The translations under genes were made by a program, and so were the position numbers. From Archegozetes longisetosus (taxonomy: Eukaryota > Arthropoda > Arachnida > Sarcoptiformes > Trhypochthoniidae): 64,000 nucleotides of DNA. Where the stretch lies: contig JAEMBT020000007.1 of NCBI GenBank assembly GCA_018873245.2, positions 4,833,129-4,897,128 on the forward strand. The letters run 5' to 3'. Of the stretch, positions 20,471 to 34,542 are shown piece by piece; positions within the stretch are counted from its first letter, which is position 1, and every line of letters starts with the position of its first letter. The notes under the pieces were generated by a model that saw only the letters and a list, made by a program, of their open reading frames with translations, had not been told where the DNA came from and ran no database searches.

Positions 20471-23400
20471 TGCTATGAAAAGTCAAATGTATGACTAATG
20501 CTTTTTGAATTACGTTGTCGCCTTATAATAAACTGAACTAAATTCACATCAAACCCTTATCTTAATTAATTAGATCCCATTCAAGGCTTGTTAGTGATAG
20601 GCTAAAGTGAAAAAGAAATTAGTAACTCAGGCTTATGTAGGCTTACATATTGTAAGAGTAGGTTTATACCAAATTATCGAAAAATAATTTGGTACAAAAC
20701 AGTTAGGAATGAAATCATATCTGATATGATGTTAGTAAGCGATTGACTTAACGCTTTATTGAATTTAACTGTAAATGCGTGAACAGTGCTTTTACATAAG
20801 TTAGATTCAATTAACAATCTAATCATCGTAACCCATTGCAATTTACGTCAATTATTGTTGACGTGTACTTAAATTGTTTTAAATGAAAGCACTCAATCGC
20901 TTCACTACTAAAAGCTAATCAAATAATTTTAGAATCATTTCTTAAGATTGTTTACTAAAATATATGAATTGTTGAATAACATGAAATCTAAGTTATACTA
21001 TAGAAAAGTATAAACCTTTATTTACATAGATTTATATGCATTGTTAGGTGAAAATCAGCATTAAGACAATTTCTAAATTGAATAAATGCTCAAAAGAAAT
21101 GCTCAAAATATTCTAACTAATGAGTGATTACTAGTATAATTAGTCAGAGAATCTGGTCACGTGTCAATTGTTTAACTTGACTTTAAGTCAAAATCAACTT
21201 TGAACATAGATCATTTGTCATTTATCAGATAAAGAATATGATTGTGTTCATTTAAGTCAACTCTGTTGCATGTATTAATTGTTATAGAGTTTTAAACCAA
21301 CTTAACTAAGTGTTCAAGTTAGGTAGATTTATTGTTAAAGATATTTTTATTAAAACACATTTATTTTAGAGTACAGTTTAAGACTCAAATTTCCTAATGG
21401 ATAACATAAGCTAACATTTTAGAGCTCAAATTTTAAAGTAAAACACTTCGTAAATCATAGATAAAGCAAAAGTTTTATTTTTAAAATTTCTTAATCAGTT
21501 CAGTACTAAGAAAGATTTATTTTGCTTTAAGCATAATTTCAATAAAGTTTTATATAAAAACGATTGCAATATGACTAAATTTATGTTTATTAGTAATGTC
21601 ATGTTTATTAATAAGCATAGATTACACCTCGAGTTTACTTAGATTTTCATTTCTAAATACTAAAAGGCAGATGATAAGCTTTTATTTCACCCAATTCAAC
21701 ATAGAGTGATTTTTTGCCAATGATCAGCGAAACCATTAGGAAATATGTCTAACTGTACATGATCAGTTTAACAGTAGTTTGCCATCTTCCATCCTCGCTG
21801 TCTTCTTTATGTGTTAATTCATAAAACTTTCCACTTTCAGTGATTACTCAAGCTTTTGAAAATATTTAACTTTCATCTAACACAAAAATTCAATGAATCA
21901 GTCATGAATAGTCTAAGCAGTTCTAATCATAAATTTTGTTCGAAAGTTGTATTTGAAAATATATTAATGTTTAATTTGATAAAAATGAATTTGTGTATGT
22001 TTAAATTACGTAAAAAGATGGTAATAAGTTTAATAATTAAATAACTGATGAAAATGCCTAAAAGAATGCTGTTTTATAATGAGAACAATTCATGTGATCT
22101 TAGTCCACGTAAAAATAAAGAATAAATTCTTTACAAACTTTAAGTCTTACCTTTTCGTACTTTATCGAGATGTCGATCTTTGATACAAGATTAGATGAAC
22201 AGTTTGCATGCTATTAGTTTCAATTTGGCAAGTCAGTTTAATTAAAACAAGTCAAAATTAATTTTATAACAGATTCTCTTACTTCTAAACCTTAGGTTTT
22301 GTTCATTGATTGATATCTACCAGAGCAAAATTCTAAATCTAATAGTAATCAACGGATTTAGATAAAAGCTTAAGCACGAATAGTCAGCAGAAAATAGGAC
22401 TAAAAATATACAGGTAAGCACTAGATTTGTAGATTGATTTTCATAAATATCTAAGCTCAGTTTTGAAATTTAAAACATAAAACTTTTTACTTATTTAGTA
22501 GTCATGAAGAATAATTGTTGAATAATTGAATAAAACGTTCATTTTTTTTATAAATTAGTAAACTAATTTGACTTGAAAATTTATATTTTAGAGCATATAA
22601 TTATTTGATAAACTTTCAGAATTGATTATATAGACAATCAAATATTTTTGACATGCAACATTAAGTATGTATTCGAAAATGATATTCTCAAAACTTGTGC
22701 TCTTCATAGTGACTTTTCAAAAATATAGAGGCATTTCTAAAATCTAAACTCAAATTAGAAAAGAAAACATCTACGTCCTGGGCTAGACTGATTCCTACAC
22801 TTACATGCTGTTGAACTTAAGAATATTTGACTACAAAGGTCCCAAATCTTTATAGCTAATTGTACTTTATAGTCAGTGCCCTTCAATTATGTGTTTTATA
22901 CCTGAGACATTAAACTTATTAGACGTTGAAATAACTTAATGTTCTTTCATTAATTTTATCATTTATGAACCCGTAGACATTAGCAGAGCTCAAATTCTAA
23001 AAGCAATTGATGCACATAAAAGGTAATGAAGAATATTATTTGAACGTTTAACTAATGAAAAATACCACAATACAAGTTTTAAATCTGATTAATTCCATAA
23101 AAGTGTGCTATTGCTTACGATTTAGTCATGGTTTAATAGAATACAATGAATTTCTGGCACGATTGCTGAGACTTGAATAAATTCGTTTATACGCTATTGC
23201 ATTGATTGCAATCTCAATAACAACACTTTGACATTTAACATCTACTTTGTTTAACAATAAGTGATCCGATGAAAAGCAAAATCAACTTCAAGTAGATTTT
23301 ATGGCTTTCAAACTAGATTAGCCTATTTTTGAACTGATCAAAAATTTTTACACTCCATCATTTTAAATGCCTCCTATGCCTACTTTCCCATCAGACCGTA

Positions 23401-23513
23401 ACCATTAATATAATGTGAGATCAAATCTTAATGGTTTTAGACAAATAAGTGAACTACAATTAAAAATAAGTTCAAATTGATGTGCATGACAAGGAGGATG
23501 ACATGGCAGTTGT

Positions 23514-24264
23514 GCTTGTTTGGATTGCATAATATCGCCGATCGCGCGACATAATATCGCCGCAATAATATCGCGCGACATAATACCGCCGCAATAATAT
23601 CGCGCGACATAATATCGCCGCAATAATATCGCGCGACATAATATCGCCGACAAAATATCGCTTCTCAAAAATATCGCGCGACGTAATATCGCTCGACATA
23701 ATATTGCGTGTAAAAAATATCGCTCGACATAATATCGCGTATAAAAAATATCGTCAGACAAAATACCTTTAAATCGTAAAAAATTATAAATTAAAAGTAT
23801 GAACTTCTGTAAAAATATGAATTATGCTATAGTTGTGCACAATTGGCATCAGAGGCATTTAAAACGGATGTTCTGATAAAAAAGGAACTTCTTTAATAAA
23901 AAATAATCACAAACGATAGATAATCGATAAGAACAGAAAATTATATGAAAAATAAATAATTACATGTTATAAAATACATGTTGAAAATGAATTATTTAAA
24001 CGTAATAAAAACTATAAAACATACTAAATAAAAACTAACTGATTAAAATTTTAAAACGAAATGTTATTAGCAATTCCAAGCAAACATTACAAGTGACATT
24101 ACAAGCTATTCAAAAACACTAATTCGATATTTTGTCGCTCGAGTTTTTATCGCGCGATATTATGTCGGGCGATATTTTTGAGAAGCGATATTTTGTCGGC
24201 GATATTATGTCGCGCGATATTATTGCGGCGATATTATATCGTGTTACCGCTTGTTTGGTTGCAT
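23514..24264. mobile_element. Foldback element built from CG-rich 29-bp units, flanked by a 16-17 bp direct repeat
   Basis: The left arm (about 23531-23760) consists of about three 29-bp units containing AATATCGCCGCAATAATATC and GCGCGACAT, then degenerate TATCGCTCGACATAATATCG words. The right arm (about 24125-24243) is the reverse complement of the inner part, including an almost exact match over AATATCGCTTCTCAAAAATA with its surrounding words. The centre (23761-24124) is plain AT-rich DNA. GCTTGTTTGGATTGCAT at 23514-23530 and GCTTGTTTGGTTGCAT at 24249-24264 flank the whole and look like a target duplication or flanking direct repeat. No transposase is present. Confidence 0.8.
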
Positions 24265-27200
24265 CATCTTAATGTTCTCAACTGTGCACTATTTTATAAA
24301 CAAATCATCTAAATAATACATCAACAGTTCAAAGACAGAGAAGTTAGATTTTAAAACTAATTATATTTAGCTAAATGTCATAACAACTGATAAGTATAAG
24401 GAAAAATAATTGATTGAAGCTTTTGTTTTCTTGACAATCACTTGTACGTAACGTTGTTTACACATTCAATATATGAATATTGTAAATAGAAATTTCTAGC
24501 ATTAATTCATATCATGTACTGTAATCTATGAAATTGTTTATTTTCGACATTCATGTTTAATTCTAATTATGAGTAAAGCTGTACAAGTTCAGCTTTGAAG
24601 CAAAATTCGTGATGTGACCTATTTAGACAACTATTAAGTTGAAGCGAAGTAAACATTTCATAGTTTAATATGAGTACAATTTGCAAATCGTGACCAATTG
24701 CGATCGAGCAACAAAAGTTTGCAGATCTAGTATCCAAAACCTAAATTTGAGTCAATCTATTGATCTGAATAACTGTTGATTGAGTTGATTTGTATAGACA
24801 TGAAAATTGATAGGAATTCACGTATAGTTAAGTGTTTGAATTCATGTACAGCTAAGTGTTTGATGAGTGAAGAATGTATTAAAATAATGGTAGGTTTCTT
24901 CAAATCGGGTGGAGTGTTGAACGTCAACTATGCATAGGGTTTGGTAAATGATTACTGGAATCTAACACTAAATTATACATTTTTATAGCTTTGTTTAAAC
25001 TTGAATTTGCAAAAAAATCATTACAAACAATCCTACGCTTCCAATAAATTTGGTGTGAAATACTTAAATTTCATTTACGACCTGCACAACCACTGTCTAA
25101 CTGTAAATAATAAAATCAAATTTAGTTCTTAGCTCTTCAAATGGGCATGACTAAATAGTTGTGGACTTGTTTTAACCTAAAAGTAATCAATAGCTTAAGT
25201 ATTCGATTGAATTAATCTGAAGCAACAGAAATAAGACGCAATTAAGTTGACAAAATTCAAAACTAAATCCTATATTAGAGTTTGATTTGAGTAGAAAAAA
25301 ACATTTATTATTATCAATTGTTTATTGTGAACCACTTATTATCTTATAATCAGGTTTTATGGAGTATTTACTTCAATAGTTTATTGTTGTGCTAAATACT
25401 AATTCTGTTTGATTCAAACCATTTATGTATTTTGAAAAATAATTCACACAATAGTGAAGGCCACAACTTGTGACTTTTGATCTGATTTTTCCTATACCAC
25501 AAGACATTCCACATTCAATTTGAAGATAGCCTTCATTTGTAGGCTTTAATTATATAGAGTTTACTAAAAAGCTTTTAATTGAAAACAGAATTGGATTGTG
25601 TGTGGGTTATAGACAAATATAATTCAATTTGCAACGTTTAGGTGTTTTGATAGACAGATGCCAGTATTAATTAGCAATGCTTTTAAGCAAACTGCCATTT
25701 AATGGATTAATTAATCAGTTAGATCAATTAATAACTAAGTGTTGCCCAAAAGATTGTACTTGCCTGTAATTGCTCTGCGATATTCACGTTTTCAATATCA
25801 AAAACAGATTTTTCTTACATTCAAATTGATCACAATGTCATACCTACACAAAACTCTTGTTTTCTTAGTAAATCAAAGTAAAAGGACAAAATTGAAATTT
25901 CAATTTGCTTTCAAGATTGGTTTGAATTTTAAGTTTGAAAAGTTTTAGTTTAGCAATTCATGCTTTCATGGCTTGAAAAACATGAGTTTTGTTGGTTTAT
26001 CTCATTCCTCAATTTGATTAATAGGTTCTATTTTAAATGCATTGATTCAGTTGAAGACTTTTAAAAATGATTGCGAAATTAATAAACTTCTTATCTGTTT
26101 GTCTGACTTCCTCTTTCTGATTTAAAAGTAAATAAAAGTAAGTAAATAACTTGAAATTACTATAAGTAATTAGACTTTAATACAAAACGAACGTGCAATT
26201 ACTAATAATAATTTCAAGTTATCTCAAACGGCAGCAAAATTATGAGGTAATAAGGAGCTAACTAAAAGTTAATAATTCATCAAACGTTATTTGAGATATG
26301 AAATAGTATTTTATAAATAGAATCTAAATTAGTTCAGTTAATGTTAAACATGCGATAGATTACACACAAGTATTACAGATATGACGTAAAACAGGTTATG
26401 CATTACTTAGGATCACTCAAACTCGCTTTTAATTGAATCAAATTTGAAAAATGTCATTCTACTCTCAACAATAATCACTTTCATATGACTAAATCATCTT
26501 CGTTTAATCTTCCTTTGAAACATTATCGAAAGATGAAAGGCTTGAGCTGAGAAAGTGCTTAAGGCTTTTGAGAAAGAAATGAACATAGAATTAAAAATTG
26601 CTAAAGATTAGAGCAGATAAACAATGTTAAGCTCGACAATATTAATTAAAATATTAGATTTTTATTCATGAACTCATAAATGAATTTGAGTGGTTTAAGC
26701 ACTGACAGATTAAAGTTGTAATTACTTAATCTGAAGAAAACAACTCATGTCTGTAATAGCTATAATTCATTTTAATCAAAAATCATTGCCTTCGGAGGAT
26801 GTCTATAAAAGGGTTAATATTTCGTTAATAATGACTGAAATGACTTGAAAAAAGTTAGTAAGACATAGCAGTTCCCTATCGATTTGTCTGCGATCAATTA
26901 CTGATCAGTCCTCGAAATGACACTTTATTACATAGCACTGAATGGGATAGCATTGAATTGTCAGTGGAAGAATGATATGTGGCTTATTTCGTAAACTGAG
27001 AATTACACGAATGCGTATGAATTCCATACTATTTGATAACTAATGATCATAGTAGTTCTGATGCAGTCTTATATTGAAACCACAGTTACCTAACGTAAGT
27101 GAAAGCTTGAATAATATGGGACTTAAGCGATAACCATAACCCACTTTCTGGTTGAAATAATAATTGAAAAGTTTTTGTTGTTTTTACTTGAAAATATCTA

Positions 27201-27710
27201 ATTATAAGAAGCGAGAGATTTGATGGCAAATTATTCTTAAATAACGAAAAAGGGCTAATACTGTACTGGAATGAATGCTAGCATGAATGTCATTATGGAA
27301 TTCGGGCGTAATTCGTGTGAATAATCGTAAACAATATCGAATGAATGGAAATAATCCTTGAAAATCATTGACAAGACACAAGAGTTTGATTTATGGTAAT
27401 AAATGGCATATATGAAAGTAATAAGTAAAGGATTACGTTAACTGAATAGAAGTTAAATTCTAATAATAATTGGGGAGTTATCTGACTATTGTTCAATCTT
27501 CCAATCGATCACTCCTTATAAATCTAACCATTTTTCATGCAATTGAAAACACTCAAGTAAAGATTAAGGTCTTTGTTAACTATTGAATGTTATTTATATT
27601 TAGTCATTTAGTCGTTTAGATTTAACTGAAAACTAGTTAACTGGTTCTCAATATAGACTTTTAATCGAATAGACATTTTAAAAGGATTATAACCGAGAAA
27701 TGTGACACAA

Positions 27711-27795
27711 TATATAAATAAGAGTGTGGAGAAACGGTATAAGTTCAAAAGCATAGAACAAAGTAAAACCCACTCATCTTTGCTTCACTCTTATG
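27711..27795 (+). promoter_or_regulatory. TATA-like box with short leader
   Basis: ATATATAAATAAGAG precedes a stretch of GC-richer leader (GTGTGGAGAAACGGTATAAG) and an ATG at 27793. That ATG opens only 14 codons. It is a possible distal promoter or chance in AT-rich DNA. Confidence 0.15.
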
Positions 27796-30130
27796 TTAAG
27801 GGCATTAGTACTGCTTCAAAAGCTAATTAATTATTAATTTTATAATTTTAATATACATTCAATTGTTTTATGATTATCATATCGAGTCTTGACTATTTTT
27901 TAATTAAAAGTCAGAAAACCCTATAACCTGAGTCATACAGTTTGTTCACACTGTTACTCACACGAGCACTGCTTTAGTATGAAATTTGTTTTGGTACTCT
28001 TATGAAGGCCTTAATTAATGACTGGCTGTTTTATTTCAGACATTAAATGATAAATATGATTACAATCGCATCTGATGTAGACTTATTGAAAATGAAAACT
28101 TAGTACAAAAAATCTGATGAAAATCAGTCACACACATGGAAATGGAGGTAAAAATTTGGTTAAGAACCAGAACCCCACTTAAAATAAGAAAACCAATTCA
28201 TAAGCAGAAAAGCAATCCGATTTGTAATAAGAAATACGGTTTCATGTGCAAACCGATTGAAAAACAGCCAGTGTTTGAGAAAGGGTCAGATCGAGAAAAA
28301 AGTAAATAAAGGAATGAGATTTTGTTTACAAGGTACTTAATCAGAATTAATCTAATCAGTGCTTGAACTTAAATGTATTTGGGCAAATTTTGATAAACCA
28401 TTCATTAAGAAGTATGTCACAGAGAGTATAGCTAATTTGGCAAGAAAATAATAAATTTCGAGTTATCTAGAGTGCTCTATCAGATATTCTGTCGTCTTAA
28501 TCTTCTATTAATAGCTTGATATTTATTAAATCAAAATTTTTCAAGATAAAATTCATAAAACTAGAAGAAATAATTATCAGTTAGAATAGGTTGTATAGAA
28601 TAAAATTGAATTTGGGTAAACTTTGATTATGATCTAAGAGAATAGCATAAGTGTCAATACAAGAAGATGACATAATGAAAGCATAGGAAAAAAATTTGTA
28701 CGAACAATGGATTGTATAGCTTAAAGCATGTATAACAAGAGTTAGATTATTAAAAGCGATTGAAAGTTTGCGAAGCTTCTAGACCATAGGTGAGAAATTA
28801 TTATTTTGGAACAGCTTTATATTTATGGACAAAGTTATTGAACTTATTTGATTTGAGCTTATATAGACCTAAGAACAAAGGCTTTGCAAATAAAAGTGAT
28901 TTTTTATTAAGGGATAACTCGTGTTGTCCTAAATAACTCATTTCGGTTAAGTTAACTATTTTTCATTGAATTACAACATAAATGGTTACCACATTTGATA
29001 TGTAAACCATATAAAATATCAATTAATAAATTTCGAGGTCATTATTCAGTGGCTTTAACACAATTACTGAAGATTATAATTAAAGCAGAGGAAAAATTTA
29101 GATGTTTATTAGTTCTCTTGATTTTAGTGATCAATTACGTAAGAATTGTTACTATTGATTGCAAGCTATTGATTACCCCATGCTTGAAATGAACATCAAA
29201 TCCAAACCACTCAATCAGGATTATTGTGATTTGTTCGCAAATCAATCTGATTTTCATACACATGCTTAATCTACAATAATATTTTTCTACCAAAGCTTGC
29301 TTATCAGTAGGAATATTTTTCTATCAAACATTTGGTTAATATAAGTTGAAAAACAATTTTATCAAAGCTAAAATTAGAATTGATGACTCCCTTAAACAAA
29401 TAAATTATATTTTTGCCTCAAAGACGTGTCAATAAATATGAAATACTTTTATTATGGTAAGTTGTTATAATTTTCCACAGTTATATATGAGTTAGGTATT
29501 GCATTTATTAATATAAACTTGTGAAACATAGTGCCAGAAGTACTTCTTTGTTGGGTAATAAATCTTTATCATGAATAAGCAATTAAACATTATTTCAACA
29601 GTTTCGTTGCATATTCACCAACAGATATAGAAAAGGTCTCATTTACGATCAATTATTTTCTATATTTTTAACCAATAGTTCAAAGTATCACAAAGCATCT
29701 GAAAAATGGCAACAATTTTCTGCAATTAAATAATAAAAGTTTCAAATGAAAGATAATCTACTTCTAATTTGAGTCGAAGTTTCGAAAATTGGATAAATTT
29801 CGAAAACATCTTTAGGACATTTTAAGACTGTTATCACTCGTGCATCAAGTTGTTGACATTGAGCGAGTTTTGTGATGAATACTAAATCAATGATAATTAG
29901 GGTAAAGAATAAAAGTTTAGTAAGCATAAGATGATATGTTTTCATATTTAATCTGAACAAATCTGCCGAGCAAATGTTTTTATAATCAAAAATGATATAA
30001 TCACACAAAAACAGTACTTTTTACTGATATGAGATTACATCTCATTTAATAACATATTAACAGGTCATTCCATTCCCATTTCGAGATTAATCGTTTCGTT
30101 TGAAGCCCTAATCTTTTCTTCTCATTACGC

Positions 30131-30133
30131 CTA

Positions 30134-30163
<30 letters not shown>
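30131..30163. repeat. (ATT)n microsatellite
   Basis: About ten uninterrupted ATT units. Confidence 0.95.
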
Positions 30164-30164
<1 letters not shown>

Positions 30165-30826
30165 TGAACAATTTTATAAATTTTATTATTAAACAGAAGT
30201 TGTGGTTCAAGTTGCCATATTTTCTCAATCGTCTGTTTAGCATAAAATATAAATAAATCTAAAAATTGATCATTTCTATAAAGCTGAAATAAGTTGATTA
30301 TTTCAATTTGAATAATGTTTTCCATAATTTTTCATCAAAACTGAGTTCGTGTTGAATGAATTAAGACTTATGTTGGTTATATAAAACGCGTATAATTTGA
30401 ACTGTTATGGATAAACAAGAAACAAGTCTGAACAAAAGGGGACAATAATTGCTAAACCGACTCAATTTGATATTTTCCTTAAAATGGCACAAAAGTATGG
30501 AATAGGGCTCAACACTTATTAAGGTTACGGTTTGAAGTTGAATTATATTTTGAAAAGAATTCAAAATCATATTTAGCTTATAATTGAAACATTAAATAAA
30601 GAAATAGTTAACGCAATTGTTATGGTCATAGTCTCAGACATATAGGTCACAATAATCGATATGTAATAAGATTTTGTCATTTTTTTGCTCTGCTTCCAAT
30701 CAATTTAAATCAATAACAAAACTGAATTAATCATAATTACTGGGCAACTTATTGTTGTAATTAACCTCTCATCAACGATTCTTGAATACAATTGAATAGT
30801 TTATTGTTTTATTATTCAGCTGGATA

Positions 30827-31109
30827 CAGTGTCGAAGTCGTTGTAAGATCTAGAGTGCAGATGTACCCCTAGTCCAAATCTGGCGCTAACTAAACGTAAA
30901 AAGTTGTATATTTTTTATATGAAATTTTGTTAACTTGTTGTAATAAATGATACAAAATAGAGTGAAAGCAGATAATAATTCAAGTTTATAACTACTACAC
31001 AATAGGGTTTAATCAGAAAAATATTCAACCAAAGTCAATATGGTTTGTGAAGCCACACTCTGAATCTAGGACTTGTGCGCCCCCACTTGAAATTCTGGCT
31101 TCGCCACTG
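30827..31109. mobile_element. hAT-like MITE, copy 1
   Basis: Starts CAGTGTCGAAGTC and ends TCGCCACTG. Aligns with copy 2 at 34285-34542 through ATCTG.(T/C)GCTAACT, GTTATAC/GATACAA, CTA.ACAATAGGGTTTAAT and GAAAA.AT. The terminal CAGTGGCG..CGCCACTG style is typical of hAT non-autonomous elements. No 8-bp target duplication is clear. Confidence 0.75.
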
Positions 31110-34100
31110 GTTAAGTAAGTAATAAAAACAACAAAATGTTGGAACATTATCATAAGCTGAAAACAAAATGTTTCTAAAGTTCATTATTCTTTTTCTCAGC
31201 GAAAAACAATAGCCAATTTCGGATTCTCACAAAGCAGCTGCTTTTTTCATATTTAGAAGGATCATTTTCCTAATTTATTTGTTTTTCATTGACCGAACTC
31301 TAATTTAGTTATAATTGAGTGGCATCAACGAGAAATAGCGGAGATTGTTTCTCATTGTTTCTCATTGTTTTCATTTTTAAATGAATTTAAGTCGATTTTG
31401 CAATAATTAATAGAGATTTCATGCACTTCAAACTAAAACTAAAATACGACTTGATTTGATTGGCTCATACTGCGTGAAACTCTTTAAATTATTGGCAATC
31501 TTAACTCTAATTCATGTTAAAGGGGATAAAAATGATAAATATTTTCTGTTACTCTTGATTACGAACATTCAGTTGGCGTTCAGTTGGTTTTCTCTCCAAA
31601 TAAAATTGTGATCGCGCGCGTTCTTCATTCAACTTCATTGGCTTGAACTCAGAGTTTAAAGGCTCCAAACACATGATCTGCAACAATACCGGTTAGAAAA
31701 AATTCAAAGTTTTCATAATTTGATTTTGCCTTAAACAGGCTTCTGGAGTGAATAGTAATCGGTTGAATTGATAAAAAAGTTGAACAATTTAAGAGTTGAA
31801 ATTATTCAACACATAATTAAGCTTAGAGTTTATGTTTTGATTAAACTTGAATTTTCATGAAACTTGCTTATTATTCGATAAGATATTAACAATCTATTAC
31901 ACTTTGCAGGTCGTAGTCACCAATGCCAGTGGACTAATGCTATCGGCTCTGATAAGTTTACATTTTTTCAGCATAACTACTAAAAAACTACTAGAAATTG
32001 GGTCTAATCTTTTCAATAAAGTATTTAATTTATAATAATTTCATGAAAATCTTGAATTCAACCTTTAATTTAAACAACTGGATATACATTAATTCCTAAA
32101 GCTTAGAGCAATTGAAAAATGAGAGACATTGTTATTCAGCAATTGGGCCATTGCTACGAATTGCTAGCTGTGTATAAAAGTTATTTTATAACTACCTGCA
32201 TACGAAAGTTATTTTATAACCACCTGTATATGAAAACTATTTTATAGCAAATATCAAACGGAAAAATTGATCATTTTTGGTCACCTTCGTGTTACAGGTA
32301 GTGAAACAGAAAGTGAAACAAATCAGATAATTGTGTGCAAATTCATAATAATCTTCCTGCTATAACAAACATGATTTGAAAAGATTGTTATATTTTTAAA
32401 ATTTCAAACAAAAGTTATCTGTTCTCATGCGACCCCGTTTTCTACGTAGCTATTGATCAAATCGATTGTGTAAATACAGAGATAATTAATGACCAAACCC
32501 TATATGATCTTTCATTCTCCACCTTAGACTTAATACAAGGACAATACTGTACTTATAACAAATAACAGCAAATATCTCAAAATCCATTCAAATTTTCTGA
32601 GGAATCTTTCATTAGTTTGAAGATTATTGGGTTAGAGTTTAGTTTTCTATGGGAGGAGTACTTTTATCATGAACTTGTGTAGTATGTCTTATTGATTAAA
32701 TGAAGGCTCGATCACACAGTAATGTTCTGTATCAGATTCATAACTTATAAATTTTACATTTTCTTATGATTCATCGCATTTATGTCATTTCTTCAAAATT
32801 TTTGTCATTTTGTAAATATATGACATAAATTCTATTAGTTTTCTTCCTCCAATGTCTTTATTTTGTAAAAGTAATTCCGATTCCTTCAAGCATTAGCCTT
32901 AAGATACTTTTCAATTAAGATAATCCTTTATTTCTTACTTCACATTTCAATTCCGTAATTTGAATCAAATCTTCATTTTATCTAACATTGAAATTACAAT
33001 TAAATAATGCATTGAATAACGTTTTTATGTTGTTTCGAATCGAAATCAAATTACTTATCAAATATTGAGACAATCAATAGTTGATTTACTTCTAAAATTG
33101 ATGTCAAAGACAAAATCAAATTGCTTTTAAACCAATTAATTTCTGATTATAAAGAGTTTTAATGGATCGTAAAAATAGTGAAAATTATTGAAATACAATT
33201 GAGAGGCAAACACTTACTGTTACTATCAGCGTGTTTAGATATAAATTAAGGTTTATTACCAATAAGTTCAAACTCAACAAATAATTCATTTCAACCAAAT
33301 TATTATTGAAACATGCACGAATCTATTAGGCATCTGATTATAAACTTTTCTGGGCTTTACTCCTAAAATACTTCAAATTTTTACGAATAATTCATAAGAC
33401 GTGACTCTATTTGTATAAATGCGAATCAATAATCTTTACTTTATTGTGAATACCATGAAAAATTACATTAAAATACCAGTAAAGAAACACTCCTTCAATG
33501 ACTATTAGGAATTTCAAAACTCAACTCCCATTCAATTCTTACAATTATGACCTTCCCATCATCATTAAGATTATTCTCATATTACTTTTATAATTATTCG
33601 TTTGCTTATATTCACTCACATGTGTCACCCTTTTAATCCGATATTTGAACTGTCCTTAAATTTTTATGAAACTTTTTATGAATATTTTTTTACGAAAATT
33701 TCTAATTAAAATGCTTAAGAATACAAATGTTGAAAGAAAATAAAACCCACAAGAGTCGTGATTATCACAAGTATTTTTTCAATATGATACCAAGACGGAA
33801 ACCTTGAAGTATCTCAGTCAATCTAATGATTGGATAAAGCTATGCAACAAATTAGAATAAATTCACAGATAATACTCATGTCCAAAAGCGATTCAAATTG
33901 AGTTTTAGGGGAATTCATCCAAACTTTAACTGGTTTGAAGTAAGAGAAAGCGACAAGAAGAGGAACTGTAGTAACATTGGTAGAAAGTTAAGAAGCAATG
34001 TATTAGACCATTGCACAATAATAATAAATCGGTTTATTTGTCAAAAAAGATTGATGTATTAAATGAAATACGCAATAGATTTTCTTATTGTAATAATAAC

Positions 34101-34284
34101 CAGAACTATATCAATTGAAAAGTGTTTCAATTCAATAAAACTTATATGTAATAGATTTCAGCTAATCTGTTATGCTATTTATTATCATAACTCATTCTTA
34201 CTCAATGAGAAATACCATTATCTAGCCTTGACTTAGTCTGTATTTTTAGAATAATTAGCTTATCTTTTTGGAAAATATTGTATT
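31110..34284. other. AT-rich DNA, no gene seen
   Basis: No supported feature. A slightly GC-richer patch at 31910-31960 after a good acceptor-like TTTGCAG is discussed under rejected items. Confidence 0.55.
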
Positions 34285-34542
34285 CAGTGGCGAGGCCAGA
34301 GGGGCCGGGGGTCCACTGGCACTCCAATTCGAATCTGATGCTAACTCAGCGTTAAAAGTTTTATATTTTTCGGTATTAAATTTTATTAGTTAGTTGTAAT
34401 AATTGTTATACAATAAAGTAAAAATAGATTATAATTGAAGCTATAAACTATTATACAATAGGGTTTAATGAGAAAATGATATATCTAATCAAGATGAATA
34501 TAGTATGTGCATCCTACTCACAACTTTCAAGCTTTGCCACTG
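34285..34542. mobile_element. hAT-like MITE, copy 2
   Basis: Begins CAGTGGCGAGGCCAGAGG and ends TTTGCCACTG. The interior matches copy 1. Same orientation as copy 1, about 3.4 kb away. Confidence 0.8.

Larger units (their letters stand above)
19650..23513. other. Intergenic or intronic AT-rich DNA, no gene seen
   Basis: Apart from the MITE at 20.2-20.4 kb this stretch holds only short, AT-driven open frames. The opening few hundred bases are presumably the 3' untranslated region and flank of the PPxY gene. Confidence 0.6.
24265..30826. other. AT-rich DNA, no gene seen
   Basis: No reading frame with recognisable domain, splice context or composition was found on either strand. A TATA-like site and a microsatellite are listed separately. 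Confidence 0.55.

Noticed and set aside
22968-22990. AACCCGTAGA, start of miR-100
   Set aside because: The match stops after ten bases and no complementary arm lies nearby.
23405-23761. Two overlapping minus-strand frames rich in Arg, Ala, Ile and Tyr
   Set aside because: They are produced by the 29-bp repeat of the foldback element, not by a gene.
25739-25948. 69-codon plus-strand frame
   Set aside because: It lacks a recognisable domain or splice context, and its composition is that of the surrounding AT-rich DNA.
30046-30243. Minus-strand frame with a poly-Asn run
   Set aside because: The run is the (ATT)n microsatellite and the rest has no coding character.
31905-31965. GC-richer patch after TTTGCAG that could be an exon (VVVTNASGLMLSAL)
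   Set aside because: No usable donor follows in frame and the peptide is not recognisable.
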